This document shows, piece after piece, positions 33,370 to 43,391 of a DNA stretch of 64,000 bases (position 1 is the stretch's first letter; the number at the start of each line of letters is the position of its first letter). Source of the DNA: Nothopassalora personata (lineage: Eukaryota > Ascomycota > Dothideomycetes > Mycosphaerellales > Mycosphaerellaceae); the NCBI GenBank assembly GCA_033816765.1, contig CM066295.1, positions 2,666,001-2,730,000 on the forward strand, read 5' to 3'. The notes below the pieces were generated by a model, which made no database searches, was not told the origin of the DNA, and saw nothing but the letters and a program-made list of their open reading frames with translations. The position numbers and the translations under genes were made by a program.

Positions 33370-33836
33370 AATGATTGTGTTGTGCGTGGGAATGGATCAG
33401 CTCTGTCGTTCAAAAATGTGGTTTCTGGACAGGGAAAGGTTGGATCGTATATATGCCGCACCAGTTAGCGCGCATGTTATATTAGTATACAAGTTATTGT
33501 TACATTTGCGCCGCGCAGGTGCTGTCCTCCAAGTGGCCCTAGATTGCCACAGTCAGGAGTATGTTGTTGCTCGACCTGAAACTTCGGAGGCAGCTAATCA
33601 GATGCGGTCCGATCGTCTGATCTGATCCGTGCGACTTGCCGAAGAGAGCTCTGCCGATGACAGTAGACTCTTGAGCAGCAAGTGGTCAGCAGTGATCCTC
33701 TGTGCCAGGCTGGGCAGCCGTGCGTGTGAGCAGTAGCCGAGTCTGATATCCTTCGTAACCTCCAGGCCAAGCCATTTCCAGGTTTACCGAAGGTCGAAGC
33801 CGCAAGGATACATGCTCGTTCACAAGCAGAACATCT
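33370..33836. other. Spacer before the Urb1 3' end
   Basis: No gene. TA-rich words (gtatatatg, atattagtatac) at 33440-33490. Confidence 0.4.
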
Positions 33837-36800
33837 CTAGACCTCCACTGCCGCCCAGGCCTGCAACCGCTCTTGGCAAGATGTCTGCTTCAAAAGCCTG
33901 CGTAAGCTGCCAGCCCTCGTCTCTCCAAGCTGTGCAGCGGCGTCCAGCCAGCTTAGTGCTCCGGTCCGTGTCACGAGCACATCACTTCCGCCTTCCAAGC
34001 AGGTCACACGATGGACCAGCTCTAGGATCCGCTCACGAATAATCTTGTGCATAAAGGCGCCAGGTGAATGCCACAGCGCCAGAACTTTCCCGAAGACATC
34101 TCCACGTCTCAGGACATCCAAATCCGCTGTTGTGCGAAGACCGTCGAGGAGCCAGTCGAGGACCCATTGCACTTCCTTCCAATACGCATCGTCTTCTTCA
34201 GGCAGACTCAGAGTCGTGGTCGACAGCCAGTAGCCAGGTAATTTTCCAACACGCCACTCTGGGCCGCGAATCAAGAAGCGATTCACCTTTGGGTACATGA
34301 AGTGCTGAGGCTGCACCAGGACTTGCAGCGCTCGAGCTGCAAATGTGCCCGCGATGTATGGTAGCGCGGCACTTGAAGGCAAATAGTGCTGCTCAAATGT
34401 TTCGGCAATTTCACCCACGAGTAGGGAAAGTTGGGCGCTGTTCTCGTAGGCGTTGTTTGACCGCAGTTGAAATTTGAGTTTCACCAATTGCGTCAGTGCC
34501 TGTTTCCTGATGTCGCTTCCTTGTGAGCATAGGTCGAGGAAGAGGGCGCTGATGTCGCCGTCCTCGATTGCCAGATCGAGACCTTTCAGGTTCCATCTGC
34601 TCAACTCAGGATGCCGAGTGGGCTCACTGAGAAGTGGTGGGAAAGTAAACGGAGTGACGGCATGACCGCCTGTCGAATCCTCTGGAACTTCCTCGCCACT
34701 AACATCTTTGCTGAGAGCGACTTTGTCTAGTAGGGCAGGGAGACCAATCTGGCTCTTCTGCGACTTCCAGCCAGAAGTCTTAGAGATAGCCTTTATCAAT
34801 CGTTCAAGTGCATCGTTCGCATCTGGAGTAAGTCGTAAGAGCTGCAGGAAGAGCCCAATCCAGTTGCTTTTGGATTCGCCGTCCTTGTCGAGACTTGCTA
34901 CCACAAAGGAGGCCTGTTCTAGTAAGACAGCGGCGAGTAAGCTTGGAGTGTTGCTTTTGCCATCTACAGGCACATCTCGCTTCTTCGAGGTCAACGCGAC
35001 CAGGTCGTCGAGATATTTCACCGGCTTTCGTACTGCTCGCTGAAGGCTCTCGTCCAAGAACGCCCAAACACTGCTATCCTCTACGAAGTTAGTTAGACTG
35101 GCCACTAGCGCATCAAGCGGCGATACGCGTTGACTGTCGCTCGAAATGTTGAGGACATCGTGTTCCACGAGTATGTGCTGAAGAATACCTCGCACCCGAG
35201 TATTCTGCGGCTCTCTTGCATGGATTCTCAGCAATGCCACGACCGGCGTATGTGTAAGACCACCGTGCTTGTTGAACCATTTCATGCCGGTACTCAGCCT
35301 GGAGACATTGAAGAGGTTGGCCATTTCGAGAGACCTCAGCTTTGATGTCTCGGACTTCGCCTGGTCGTGCACCTCATCACGTGCCACCGCCGCAGTCAGA
35401 GCCACAGAAACGTCAAATTGCTCCTCTAGGGCCTGCTGTGGTAGTACTTGATAGTAAAGACTCAGCAGTCTTGTGGTGGCCTCACGATGCATGGCATGGT
35501 CGTCATCATCGGGAATTTGACGAAATGCTGTGATAATGTCCTTGATACTTGGACATCGCTCACTGAAGCGTTGCGCCAGTCTTTCGGAAGCTTCGTTCCA
35601 GATGTTTTGGTGATCGCCGCGTGAGTGCCTATTGAAGGCCTCGACCACAAGTTGAAGCTTTTCGAGAGACAAAATCAGTATCCTCGTTGCAAAGAAAGCT
35701 ATCAAGTCATGATTCTGGTTCAAGCACCGAACCAGGATCTTTTGCGTTAACGGCCGAGGAATGAGGTTTTCAAGTACAATAGTCGTCTGTGGAGGAAGAT
35801 CGGCCCAACTCTCGCCTGCTCCCAGATGGTCCGGTACTGGCAAAGCAACAATTTCAAACATGAGGGAAGCGTATCCGATCCACGTGATGGAAAGCTTTGG
35901 ATCGAGTTGCATCGTCTTCTCGCTGAAGTACGGTGCAACAAGCTCCGGCGCAGCGGCGAAACAAGCTAATAGGAGTTCTCTTTCACGCTCATTGTTATGA
36001 GCACGAAGTGTGGATGCCCACGTTAGCAAGGCGAAGTTTCTAATGTTGATCGTTTCTTCGCGGTCGTAAAATTCCAAACTGTCCAGGCCTAGATCGATGG
36101 TCGTGCTCGACTTTGAGGCTTCAGATTTTGACGTACCAGGAGGATACCATCCACTAAATCTCAAGATCCCGTACTTGTGTATAGTGCACACAGATCGAAG
36201 CCAGTCGAATGCGCTATCAGCCGCCTGGTGCTCTTCTGCCGCTAGACTGGCGATTGTGGTGACACGCTCGAGATTTCGTGACGTGAGCAAGGATGACTTT
36301 GCTGAACGTGGAATCTCCTCATCTTTGAGAATGTTCTGCTCAATCGTCGAAAGAAGATCAATAACGAGCTCGGCCGGATCATCCTGTATCTGCTGGAACA
36401 GTGCGCCACACAGCGGTTTGTCTTTCAGCACGTCCGCCTTGCCACCCTCGTGTAGGTATTTGAACAATGCTAACACGTATCGTAAAGCCAGTGTCCGTAT
36501 AGCAGGCTTTCGTCGCGCTTCATCGTCGGAAATGTCAAGCTTCACCAGACTAAGGAGTCGTCGGAGCGTACGTGTATCGAGAGTTTGCTCTCTGCGCTTG
36601 TACAGCTGCCGTGCCAGAATGCCACCATCGAAGCTGGCGACTTCTGTTAGGAGTCGTAAAGATGGTGAGATCACGAAGTCTTTGTGCTTCGGCGCGTCCA
36701 GACAACGCTTGACCAGTCGTAGATGCTGATTTTGAAGTACAGTCCTGCATAACAGCAGGCCATGCTCGCGAAGGTCCAGGATGCCAGACAGGGTCTTCAG

Positions 36801-37187
36801 GAGAAGTGCGAGAACCGCGCTGACGGACGATGCCAGATAATCGTTGTTGTTCTGGTTGGCGAAAGACCAGGCTTGCCATAGTTGGGAAAGGAAGGGATGT
36901 TCGAAGTCGGTGGCATCGGCAGGCTTCTGCTTTTCGAGATACTCACGTAGTATGGAGATTTGGCGACCTCGATTGTCCTCTTCTTTGTGGTACAAGATGG
37001 TCTCCAGGAAGAGCTTGAAGGACGCAATGCCATTTCTCAGCTGCTGAATACCGTCTTGACGAAAAACAAGAAAGTCTTGCAATTGCCGCGCGAAAGTCAC
37101 CTCTTGTGTTTGGATGAGCTGGTGATCCGCTCGAGCACGCTTCGCAGGTCTGTCCTCCTCGGCCTCCTGTCTGTCGTGCTTAGACAT
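33837..37187 (-). CDS. urb1: Urb1/Npa1, nucleolar 60S pre-ribosome biogenesis protein
   Basis: A single minus-strand exon, 1116 residues. After a basic nuclear-localisation-like start (EEDRPAKRARADH) the protein is a long helical-repeat solenoid. The N-terminal Npa1 domain (about residues 55-420) includes LLLCRTVLQNQHLRLVKRCL, NRGRQISILREYLEKQKP and the DSAFDWLRSVCTIHKYGILR block. The C-terminal NopRA1-type domain (about 880-1080) contains AALPYIAGTFAARALQVLVQP and FLIRGPEWRVGKLPGYWLS. The family acts in early 60S subunit assembly with Rsa3, Nop8, Dbp6 and Npa2. The protein is shorter than yeast Urb1 (about 1760), as is usual for filamentous fungi. The small ATG context at 37187 is the first in frame. 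Confidence 0.9.
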   Translation of the reverse strand: MSKHDRQEAEEDRPAKRARADHQLIQTQEVTFARQLQDFLVFRQDGIQQLRNGIASFKLFLETILYHKEEDNRGRQISILREYLEKQKPADATDFEHPFLSQLWQAWSFANQNNNDYLASSVSAVLALLLKTLSGILDLREHGLLLCRTVLQNQHLRLVKRCLDAPKHKDFVISPSLRLLTEVASFDGGILARQLYKRREQTLDTRTLRRLLSLVKLDISDDEARRKPAIRTLALRYVLALFKYLHEGGKADVLKDKPLCGALFQQIQDDPAELVIDLLSTIEQNILKDEEIPRSAKSSLLTSRNLERVTTIASLAAEEHQAADSAFDWLRSVCTIHKYGILRFSGWYPPGTSKSEASKSSTTIDLGLDSLEFYDREETINIRNFALLTWASTLRAHNNERERELLLACFAAAPELVAPYFSEKTMQLDPKLSITWIGYASLMFEIVALPVPDHLGAGESWADLPPQTTIVLENLIPRPLTQKILVRCLNQNHDLIAFFATRILILSLEKLQLVVEAFNRHSRGDHQNIWNEASERLAQRFSERCPSIKDIITAFRQIPDDDDHAMHREATTRLLSLYYQVLPQQALEEQFDVSVALTAAVARDEVHDQAKSETSKLRSLEMANLFNVSRLSTGMKWFNKHGGLTHTPVVALLRIHAREPQNTRVRGILQHILVEHDVLNISSDSQRVSPLDALVASLTNFVEDSSVWAFLDESLQRAVRKPVKYLDDLVALTSKKRDVPVDGKSNTPSLLAAVLLEQASFVVASLDKDGESKSNWIGLFLQLLRLTPDANDALERLIKAISKTSGWKSQKSQIGLPALLDKVALSKDVSGEEVPEDSTGGHAVTPFTFPPLLSEPTRHPELSRWNLKGLDLAIEDGDISALFLDLCSQGSDIRKQALTQLVKLKFQLRSNNAYENSAQLSLLVGEIAETFEQHYLPSSAALPYIAGTFAARALQVLVQPQHFMYPKVNRFLIRGPEWRVGKLPGYWLSTTTLSLPEEDDAYWKEVQWVLDWLLDGLRTTADLDVLRRGDVFGKVLALWHSPGAFMHKIIRERILELVHRVTCLEGGSDVLVTRTGALSWLDAAAQLGETRAGSLRRLLKQTSCQERLQAWAAVEV

Positions 37188-37390
37188 GCTTCGTTATTGT
37201 TTTCGTTATGGGCGTGGGTCTATATCAACCGCAGTCTATATCAACCGCAGTCGCGAAAAACGACTTCTCGAAAACTCGGTTGCCAGAGGTCGTGCCGCAA
37301 CCACTTTTGGCTGCTAGGATCCCTGCGAAAATGCACGAGCCGCTGCCCCACTTCTGTCTCTGTTGGAACTTCACGCCTTCGTGGGGGAAC

Positions 37391-37690
37391 ACTCGGGGTG
37401 TTTTTCCCTCTACATCTTTTTAACCATCTTTTCTACACGCGTGTCTGTGCGTAGGGGACGTAGCATAACTAATCTCAAGAACGGAGCGACGTATGCACTT
37501 TGCAAGCAAGGGAGGCCACACGAGGTAGTACACGCTTAGCAGTGAACACATCCTTCTTAATTTGGAATAAACAGAAGACTGGCAACACATAAATTATGCC
37601 TTGGGCTTCAGGAATTGAACATCTAGGCAGAGGCCGCGGAGCCGCATAATGCCAGCAAATCGACCGCTGAGCCAATAGCTGCCTTGCAAC
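37391..37690 (-). repeat. Dispersed SINE-like repeat, copy B, with tRNA-like head
   Basis: Read on the minus strand, the element begins near 37690 with TTGGCTCAGCGGTCGA (37675-37660), a good match to the RNA polymerase III A box. GTTCAATTCC (37620-37611), a B-box-like word, follows about 45 bases later. A body of about 200 bases is shared with 13225-13440 in the same orientation. No full cloverleaf can be folded, since the T-arm does not pair, so this is not an intact tRNA. A tRNA-derived SINE is the simplest reading. Confidence 0.5.
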
Positions 37691-38749
37691 TACCCTGATC
37701 AACCTCAAAGTCAAGTACCTTGCACTGTTGGAATTCTATGACAAGGGGGAAGCCGGTGTAGTTCGAAATTCCATTGTTGTTGCAAAGACATCGCTGCCAG
37801 CGAAACTCAGATGTGGTGCAAGAGGGTTATGTAACTGGCCTGAAGCGCTCTTCACTCAACAAATCTGGGGACCTCACCGGTCTACAGAGTGCAGTGGATG
37901 GCAGAAGATGACATGATTATTGAAATGCCTGCGGCATGAATGCAACAGACTCATCTAGATCAACGAGAGTTTCCACATCGAAGCACGGTCTTCACTACGA
38001 CATCAGAATACCGCTACTTGCCGCCGCACCGCGCGAAATGATTGACTCATTACGGGTCGCGACAATCTAAGGTAGACAGCCGCCTCAAACTAATTAAGAA
38101 AAGAGCGTTCTGAAGCTAGCTATTGATTAAATTGGCGATCTAGCATGGCAGCAAGGACGAGGACGACCCTGCTCGCACCATGATGAGCTCATCTGGCACA
38201 TGGCAGAAAGAGTGTGTTGCTAGCGGTTAACGTTTAAAGTCAAATGCAGCTTAAAGATCTGACATCAAGCTTAAGCCTTAACTTCAGCCTTGTCCAATGT
38301 CAACCTGGTATTCTCCGCTCTGACTTCAAATTTGATGCTTATTATACCTGCCAGGCACAGGCACTCGCAACCTTCGATCCCTGCACGATCTCGAGCCATG
38401 AGGGAGGAACTGTGCTCGAAATAGTACATCTTCTAGCCTGGTGGGGTTGCATCGTTGGTAAGGTACTGCTAGAGATTCCGTCTCCGCTGTTAACCTTTTG
38501 CGATTGCTATAACGAGCAGCTGTCAATTGCCAAACGCAGGTCGAGTGGTACCAACAAGGCACGGATCCTGCTGTTGCTGACCGAAAGCGAACGTCAACAA
38601 TTTGAGAAGGTTGGCGTTCCAAGCCGAAAGCATCCGCAAGAAGGATGCTAATGTGCCTGCGACAGCATAAGTAGCAGCACATTCGCCGCTGCCTCCAAAA
38701 CACCATCAGCTCAACCTATCCGAAGTACCAAGAGACCACCTTATCCACC
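37691..38749. other. Gene-poor stretch
   Basis: AT-richer sequence near 38085-38140. Two overlapping ORFs on opposite strands (38244-38651 plus, 38326-38706 minus) have no recognisable features, and neither is preferred. Confidence 0.4.
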
Positions 38750-39359
38750 ATGAGATTGCTCCACCTTTTCAGCTCGCTGGCCATGCTTGACATCTTCGGT
38801 GTCATGGCCAGCCCAGTCCCTGATCGCGACACGGAGATCTTACCTCGCGCCGATGCGGATACACCAATCGTCCCTCGCGACACAGCTGTCGTCCCTCGCG
38901 CAGAGGAAGGCAAGGAAGGGGACTCCAATGCCGACTTCGCAGTCACTTCTGATATGTGGAGCCCTGATGTCAGTACTTACTTCCCGCACATTTCGCAGCT
39001 CTTACTAATACTACGCCTAGAACTACGAGTCTGGTTGTTATCAGTTGCACGGGAATGTGTGGTGCCCCCGTAAACCAAAGAAGGATACAACCCCGTGCTA
39101 TGGGCCTTGGTGCCATCGAAATAAGCCAAAAAAGGTCACGCCCATGTGCTATGGGCCTTATTGTCCTCCGGAGAAGCCAAAGAAGAAGGCGACCCATTGC
39201 CGTTATTATCAGGGTTACAGATGGTGTCGAAAAGATGAGAATGACGACGATCATGACTCTCGGCCTAGGTCTTTGGATGGAGATATCTGTCCTAGGCCGC
39301 GAGACATTTCCTGCGAAAGTATATCTCCCATCATCAGTCTCTATCTCGCTCGGCGCTGA
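38750..39359 (+). CDS. Secreted Cys/Lys-rich repeat protein (effector-like)
   Basis: Two exons (38750-38968, 39021-39359) with a GTCAGT...TAG intron give 185 residues. A signal peptide (MRLLHLFSSLAMLDIFGVMA) is followed by a pro-region with three spaced L/V-P-R motifs (ILPRAD, IVPRDT, VVPRAE) that resemble processing or spacer repeats. The second exon has an imperfect repeat of 16-18 residues: CPRKPKKDTTPCYGPW, CHRNKPKKVTPMCYGPY and CPPEKPKKKATHC. Each copy places two cysteines around KPKK and YGP. Nine or more cysteines in all suggest a disulfide-bonded secreted peptide. I know no named family. A cell-wall or host-interacting role is inference from the architecture only. Confidence 0.65.
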
Positions 39360-39968
39360 CGTTGTATGCAGCAAGTAATCCCCGCCTAGCTCGGAATGGA
39401 AAGTATTATTCTCGCACCGTAAGTCTTGATACCATGCCTACGAGGTGTGCTTCTCGCTGATGAAGACAGGGAGGGTTTCCCGGGTGCCAGTGCACTTTTT
39501 CAGACGACCTTGGCTCGACCGAATAATTCAGAAGGGAGGAAGGAAGATGTTTCGCATTTTTCAGAAGGCTGCGGCTCCAGCCAATATCGACAGGGTTACG
39601 AGCTAACCACAACAAGCACTCGGACGATCGTTATGAATATGTACATGATAGCAACGAAGCAAGCATTTTGAAGTTCGAACAACACTCTCGCTTCCACATC
39701 TTGCGGTCTCGTTTAGCACCGATCATGCATCGCGTACACATATGCGCATTCTCTGTGAGATCTATTGTGACCGCGACACAAAGATCGGACCACCGCTATT
39801 ATCGCCACGTACATGCATGACCCTTTCAAGCTGATGAATCCTTCGTGACACCGTTCAAACGAGCCGATGTAGCAGCAGCAGATGCCTAGAGCACACAACC
39901 CGTCAATCAATCTTTTGTCCTTCCTGCTCCAACCACCACCTCGACCATTTCAGGCGTTTGAGGTCACG
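39360..39968. other. Intergenic, about 600 bases
   Basis: Promoter side of the Rossmann-fold gene. Only short, unsupported ORFs are present. Confidence 0.45.
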
Positions 39969-40705
39969 ATGGCCCACATAATCCTAACAGGAGCCACAGG
40001 CACAGCCGGCGCCGGAATCCTCGCATGTGCCTTCGAATCCCCAGCAATCTCACAAATTTCCATCCTCTGGCGACGACCCGTCAGACTCGCAGAGAATGAA
40101 CGCAAAGCGAACGTCATCATCCACAAAGACTTCGAGTCCTACCCCGCCGAGGTCGTCGAACAGCTGAAGGGCGCGACGGAATGTATTTGGACACAGGGCA
40201 AGAGCAGTCGAGGTATGGCCGAGGACGAGTATACGAAAATCACAGTGGATTACACCCCCCCCCCCCCGGTGCCGCCAGGGCGTTCGTAGGGTTGGGCGAC
40301 AAGTTCAATTTCGTCTACATGTCTGGTGAGGGAGCGGTGATGGATAAAGAGGGAGGGGTGCTGTATGCGAGAGTGAAGGGGAGGGCGGAGAGGAAGCTGC
40401 TGGATTTGCAGAGTGAGATGTCGGGTTTGAGGGTGTATAACGTCAAGCCGGGAGTGATTAATCCGGAGGGGAAGTATCTTGCGGAGAGGACTCCTAATTG
40501 GACTGATAAGGGGATCAATCTCGTGGGAAATATCTTTGAGAAAGTGTACAAGAGTATGGTGATTTTGACGGAGAATTTGGCAAAGGCGACTGTTAGTTTG
40601 GCGGTTGGGGATGCGGATCCTGTTCCGGATGGGAAGGGTGTGGAGGAAGGTGGGAGGTTGCTGAGGAACACTGCACTCAGAGCTCTGGCAGAGAAGATGA
40701 CGTGA
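39969..40705 (+). CDS. NAD(P)-binding Rossmann-fold protein, nucleoside-diphosphate-sugar epimerase-like; frame broken at poly-C
   Basis: The N-terminal half (39969-40289) starts MAHIILTGATGTAGAGI, with the TGxxGxxG dinucleotide motif at residues 7-14, and reads well to DEYTKITVDYT. A run of thirteen Cs at 40255-40267 then shifts the frame, and the natural continuation (AARAFVGLGDKFNFVYMSGEGA, KLLDLQSE, LRVYNVKPGVINPEGKYL) lies in the next frame to 40705. Eleven or fourteen Cs would restore a single frame of about 245 residues. An intron cannot explain the change. Either the homopolymer is an assembly error or the allele is inactive. Members are poorly characterised short-chain reductases. 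Confidence 0.65.
40255..40267 (+). repeat. C13 homopolymer inside the reductase gene
   Basis: The tract occurs exactly where the reading frame changes. Its length determines whether the reductase is intact. Confidence 0.9.
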
Positions 40706-41776
40706 TCGACAGAATTGAGACACAGATGTATCATATCACAGTAGTGGTGAGAACAGCATTACCGCAAGACGTGTTGAGGCAATAGCGGAGCGAATTTCAC
40801 GTCACTGTGGGACGTGGGAGGCTTCAAAGCGAGTGCAACTTTTCACGCGAAATTCTGCGCATCTTGGGACTGCGTATCAATTTCTACCCGTGAAAGTAGT
40901 TGCGGAGGAGGCACTTACTCCCAACGCACCCCAAGGCGGAATCCGATCACCGACCCCCGCCACCCGGTTGGGGGGGGGGGGGGGGGGGTGCGGACAATAC
41001 CGCTTCTCAGCTTTTGCATGAAGGTACCAATGACTACGACTCAACACCTCAACCTCCGACCCCGGGATATAAAGCGTCTGTCTACACCCCTCGAGCATCT
41101 GCCTCTCCGTAAAAGATTCGCCTCTCTCATGCGGCAACCGCCCCAAGGCCCTGAAAAAAACTCCACCGCTCCGTTCTCGGACCGCGAGGGTATGGACCTA
41201 AATGATATGCTATACCAGACGCTACGTCCCTCGCTGGTGCTCAGAACGTAGCCGACTGCTTCGCGGCTCTCGATTTCGCGGCCTGCGGGTCCGAAAGAGG
41301 TGAATCGTGCTACCCATACTCCGCCGCCGGCGACGACGACGACCGGGATCTCGTGTGGAATGGATATCGTACAATGGTTGACGGAGTGTTGAGGGACACG
41401 GAGTTGTTGGAATCACTGTTTGCGAGTTACAGAAAGATGACGAGCATGAGATGTCGGTGATGGATCGAGCCATGAGCTCGCAGGCGCTAATAAGTCGTAT
41501 GCAAAATGCGGGAAGGTTCCCAAGAACCAGTAGCATGGCACGATGCTAATACTAGCTCCGTGAGTGATCGTGGCTGATGGTATGCCACTGCTCTTCATCG
41601 TTTTCTCCTCGTGGAGAGGTGTAATAGTTGCAACCTCACGGGTGGAGGATTGAGGGATTGCATAGACTTATTCTGAAAAGTGCTGAGAGCTCAGTGCTTT
41701 CACATATTACGGATCATATCAGCTGATCTTGAGGACAGACTTGAAACTGCAAGCGCAAGCATGCTTGCAGGCAGAA
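40706..41776. other. Gene-free stretch with a G19 homopolymer
   Basis: A run of nineteen Gs lies at 40970-40988. A minus-strand piece near 41240-41400 reads IPVVVVAGGGVWVARFTSFGPAG in one frame, protein-like but without support. No gene is called. Confidence 0.4.
40970..40988 (+). repeat. G19 homopolymer
   Basis: Nineteen consecutive Gs in a gene-free spacer. Confidence 0.9.
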
Positions 41777-43027
41777 TCATCGCCTCAACACTCTCGTGCC
41801 TCCAGTCGCAGCATCACCTTTCCGTGCCTGCTCCTCTTGCCACTTCCGCTGCTCAGCCAATAACTCATCTTCCTCATCAACCATCTCCACATCCTCGCCA
41901 CTTCCCGGCCGCTTCACATTCGCAGCAGGCTCCTCAGGCAGGGCTCCAGCCAGCTTTGCCTCCTCCTCCCAATGCTTCCTCTCCATCTCATCATACTGAT
42001 CCTTGTGATCGATCCACCTCTCCTGCACATCCCTGACTTCCATCTTGCCATAACTCTCGGACATAGCCTGAGCCCAGATCGATGCCTCGTTGTCAAGAGT
42101 TCTGCCGCTTTCATCGGTGCCTCTCGCTCCAGCGAAGACATACCCACTAGCGCGATCGATGGCTCGGAGAAGACTGGCCATAGACTGGCGGTCTTCGACA
42201 GCTAGAGTCTCGAAGCCTACGAGGCCGTGGTCTTCAATTAGCTCGATGAGGGCGGAGTTGAGTTTGTCCCACTTTTCGCTGGATTTTGAGGGTGTCCCTT
42301 GAAGCTCGGCGGACAGAGCGGGTAGGAGGTGATGGAGGTCTTGGACTTCGGTGTAGAAGTCGAGGTTGAAGGGGAGGTCTGCACCGCCGACGGACTTCAG
42401 GTTGTCGATTTTGGTGAAGACGTTGACGATGGGGTAGGGAAGGTGCAGCATTCCTCGCAGGCAGAGGATCAAACTTGATAGGTAGAGGGAGGGGCGTGTT
42501 AGGACTACCGAGTCGAGAAGTTGTATGACGACAATCTACTGTTGCGTCAGTCAGCGGTGTCAAAAGGTGTCAAGAAGAGCGACGTACTCGATAGCCGATC
42601 TTCTCAAGTCGTTGCAGTATCCTTGGCAGTGCTGTGTGATGTGTGGTGAGTTCTGGCTGGCCGGGAGGGTCGAGAATGATAGTCTCTTCTGCATGACACG
42701 ATCAATATCATCGAATCTGCCACATTCGGTTGCGTCCTTACCACACTCCTCCAGCCGCTCCTCTAACCACTCCAAATTCGCCTCAACTTCCTCCATCGCC
42801 CACAGCACGCCACCATTGGGACCAAGTTCTTCCCGCTCCATGACTTCCTCGACATCGACCAATTCCCGCACGTCAAAAGCGGCTTTGTATGGAATGTTCT
42901 CATTCGCTGGATCGATATTGCCCACTGAACATGGTCGCGCCACTGCTTGCATGAATTGTTGTAGGCCGTTGCAGAGGGTGGACTTTCCAGCTCCGGGTGG
43001 ACCGACAGGCAACAGAATTGTGCGCAT
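41777..43027 (-). CDS. gpn2: GPN-loop GTPase 2 (GPN2)
   Basis: Three minus-strand exons (43027-42742, 42688-42588, 42535-41777) give 381 residues. The P-loop GPPGAGKST is at residues 9-17, the family-defining GPN motif in ELGPNGGVLWAMEE at about 70-83, the switch DPPGQPE in exon 2, and the base-recognition motif TKID in VNVFTKIDNL. YTEVQDLHHLLP and DHGLVGFETLAVEDRQSM match the conserved C-terminal half. Intron 1 and intron 2 are 53 and 52 bases; the second ends in CAGTAG and must use the downstream TAG, otherwise a stop is created. GPN2 works with GPN1/GPN3 in assembly and nuclear import of RNA polymerase II. An acidic tail (VEMVDEEDELLAEQ) closes the protein. Confidence 0.92.
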
Positions 43028-43391
43028 GCTCTCGGTTTGATTAGAAGGGTCGGTGAGTAGTCTTGCTGGTTGTCCCTGGCCTCAGCTACGTAGCCCGAAG
43101 GGGGCGGAATGTGTTCTTGTCCAATGCGCTAGACGCCAACCACTTGGTGATATGCCGATGCTACAATGCAGAAATGCTGTGTTGCCGAACTGCGAGATAG
43201 GTGAGATCGAGTCGATGTCAAGTCGAGTGAGAAGAGAAGTGGTATCGACCGAAGTGCATGTGAAGGTGTCTTAGTCATCTCCAACAAAGTTCAGATCTGC
43301 ATCAGGATGTCGCGCGACCAGACTCGATGCGCTCGAGTGACTACCGACCGCCGCAAATCACTGACAAACAGCGCACCACGACACCTCGACG
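43028..43391. promoter_or_regulatory. Shared divergent promoter, GPN2 / BUB3
   Basis: Only 364 bases separate the two start codons, and the genes are read away from each other, so both promoters must lie here. No distinct box is identified. Confidence 0.55.

Noticed and set aside
34700..36730. Several plus-strand ORFs opposite Urb1
   Set aside because: All are antisense to a strongly conserved 1116-residue coding frame and have biased composition.
37600..37690. Intact tRNA gene on the minus strand
   Set aside because: A and B box-like words are present but the acceptor and T stems do not pair; a SINE-like head is more likely.
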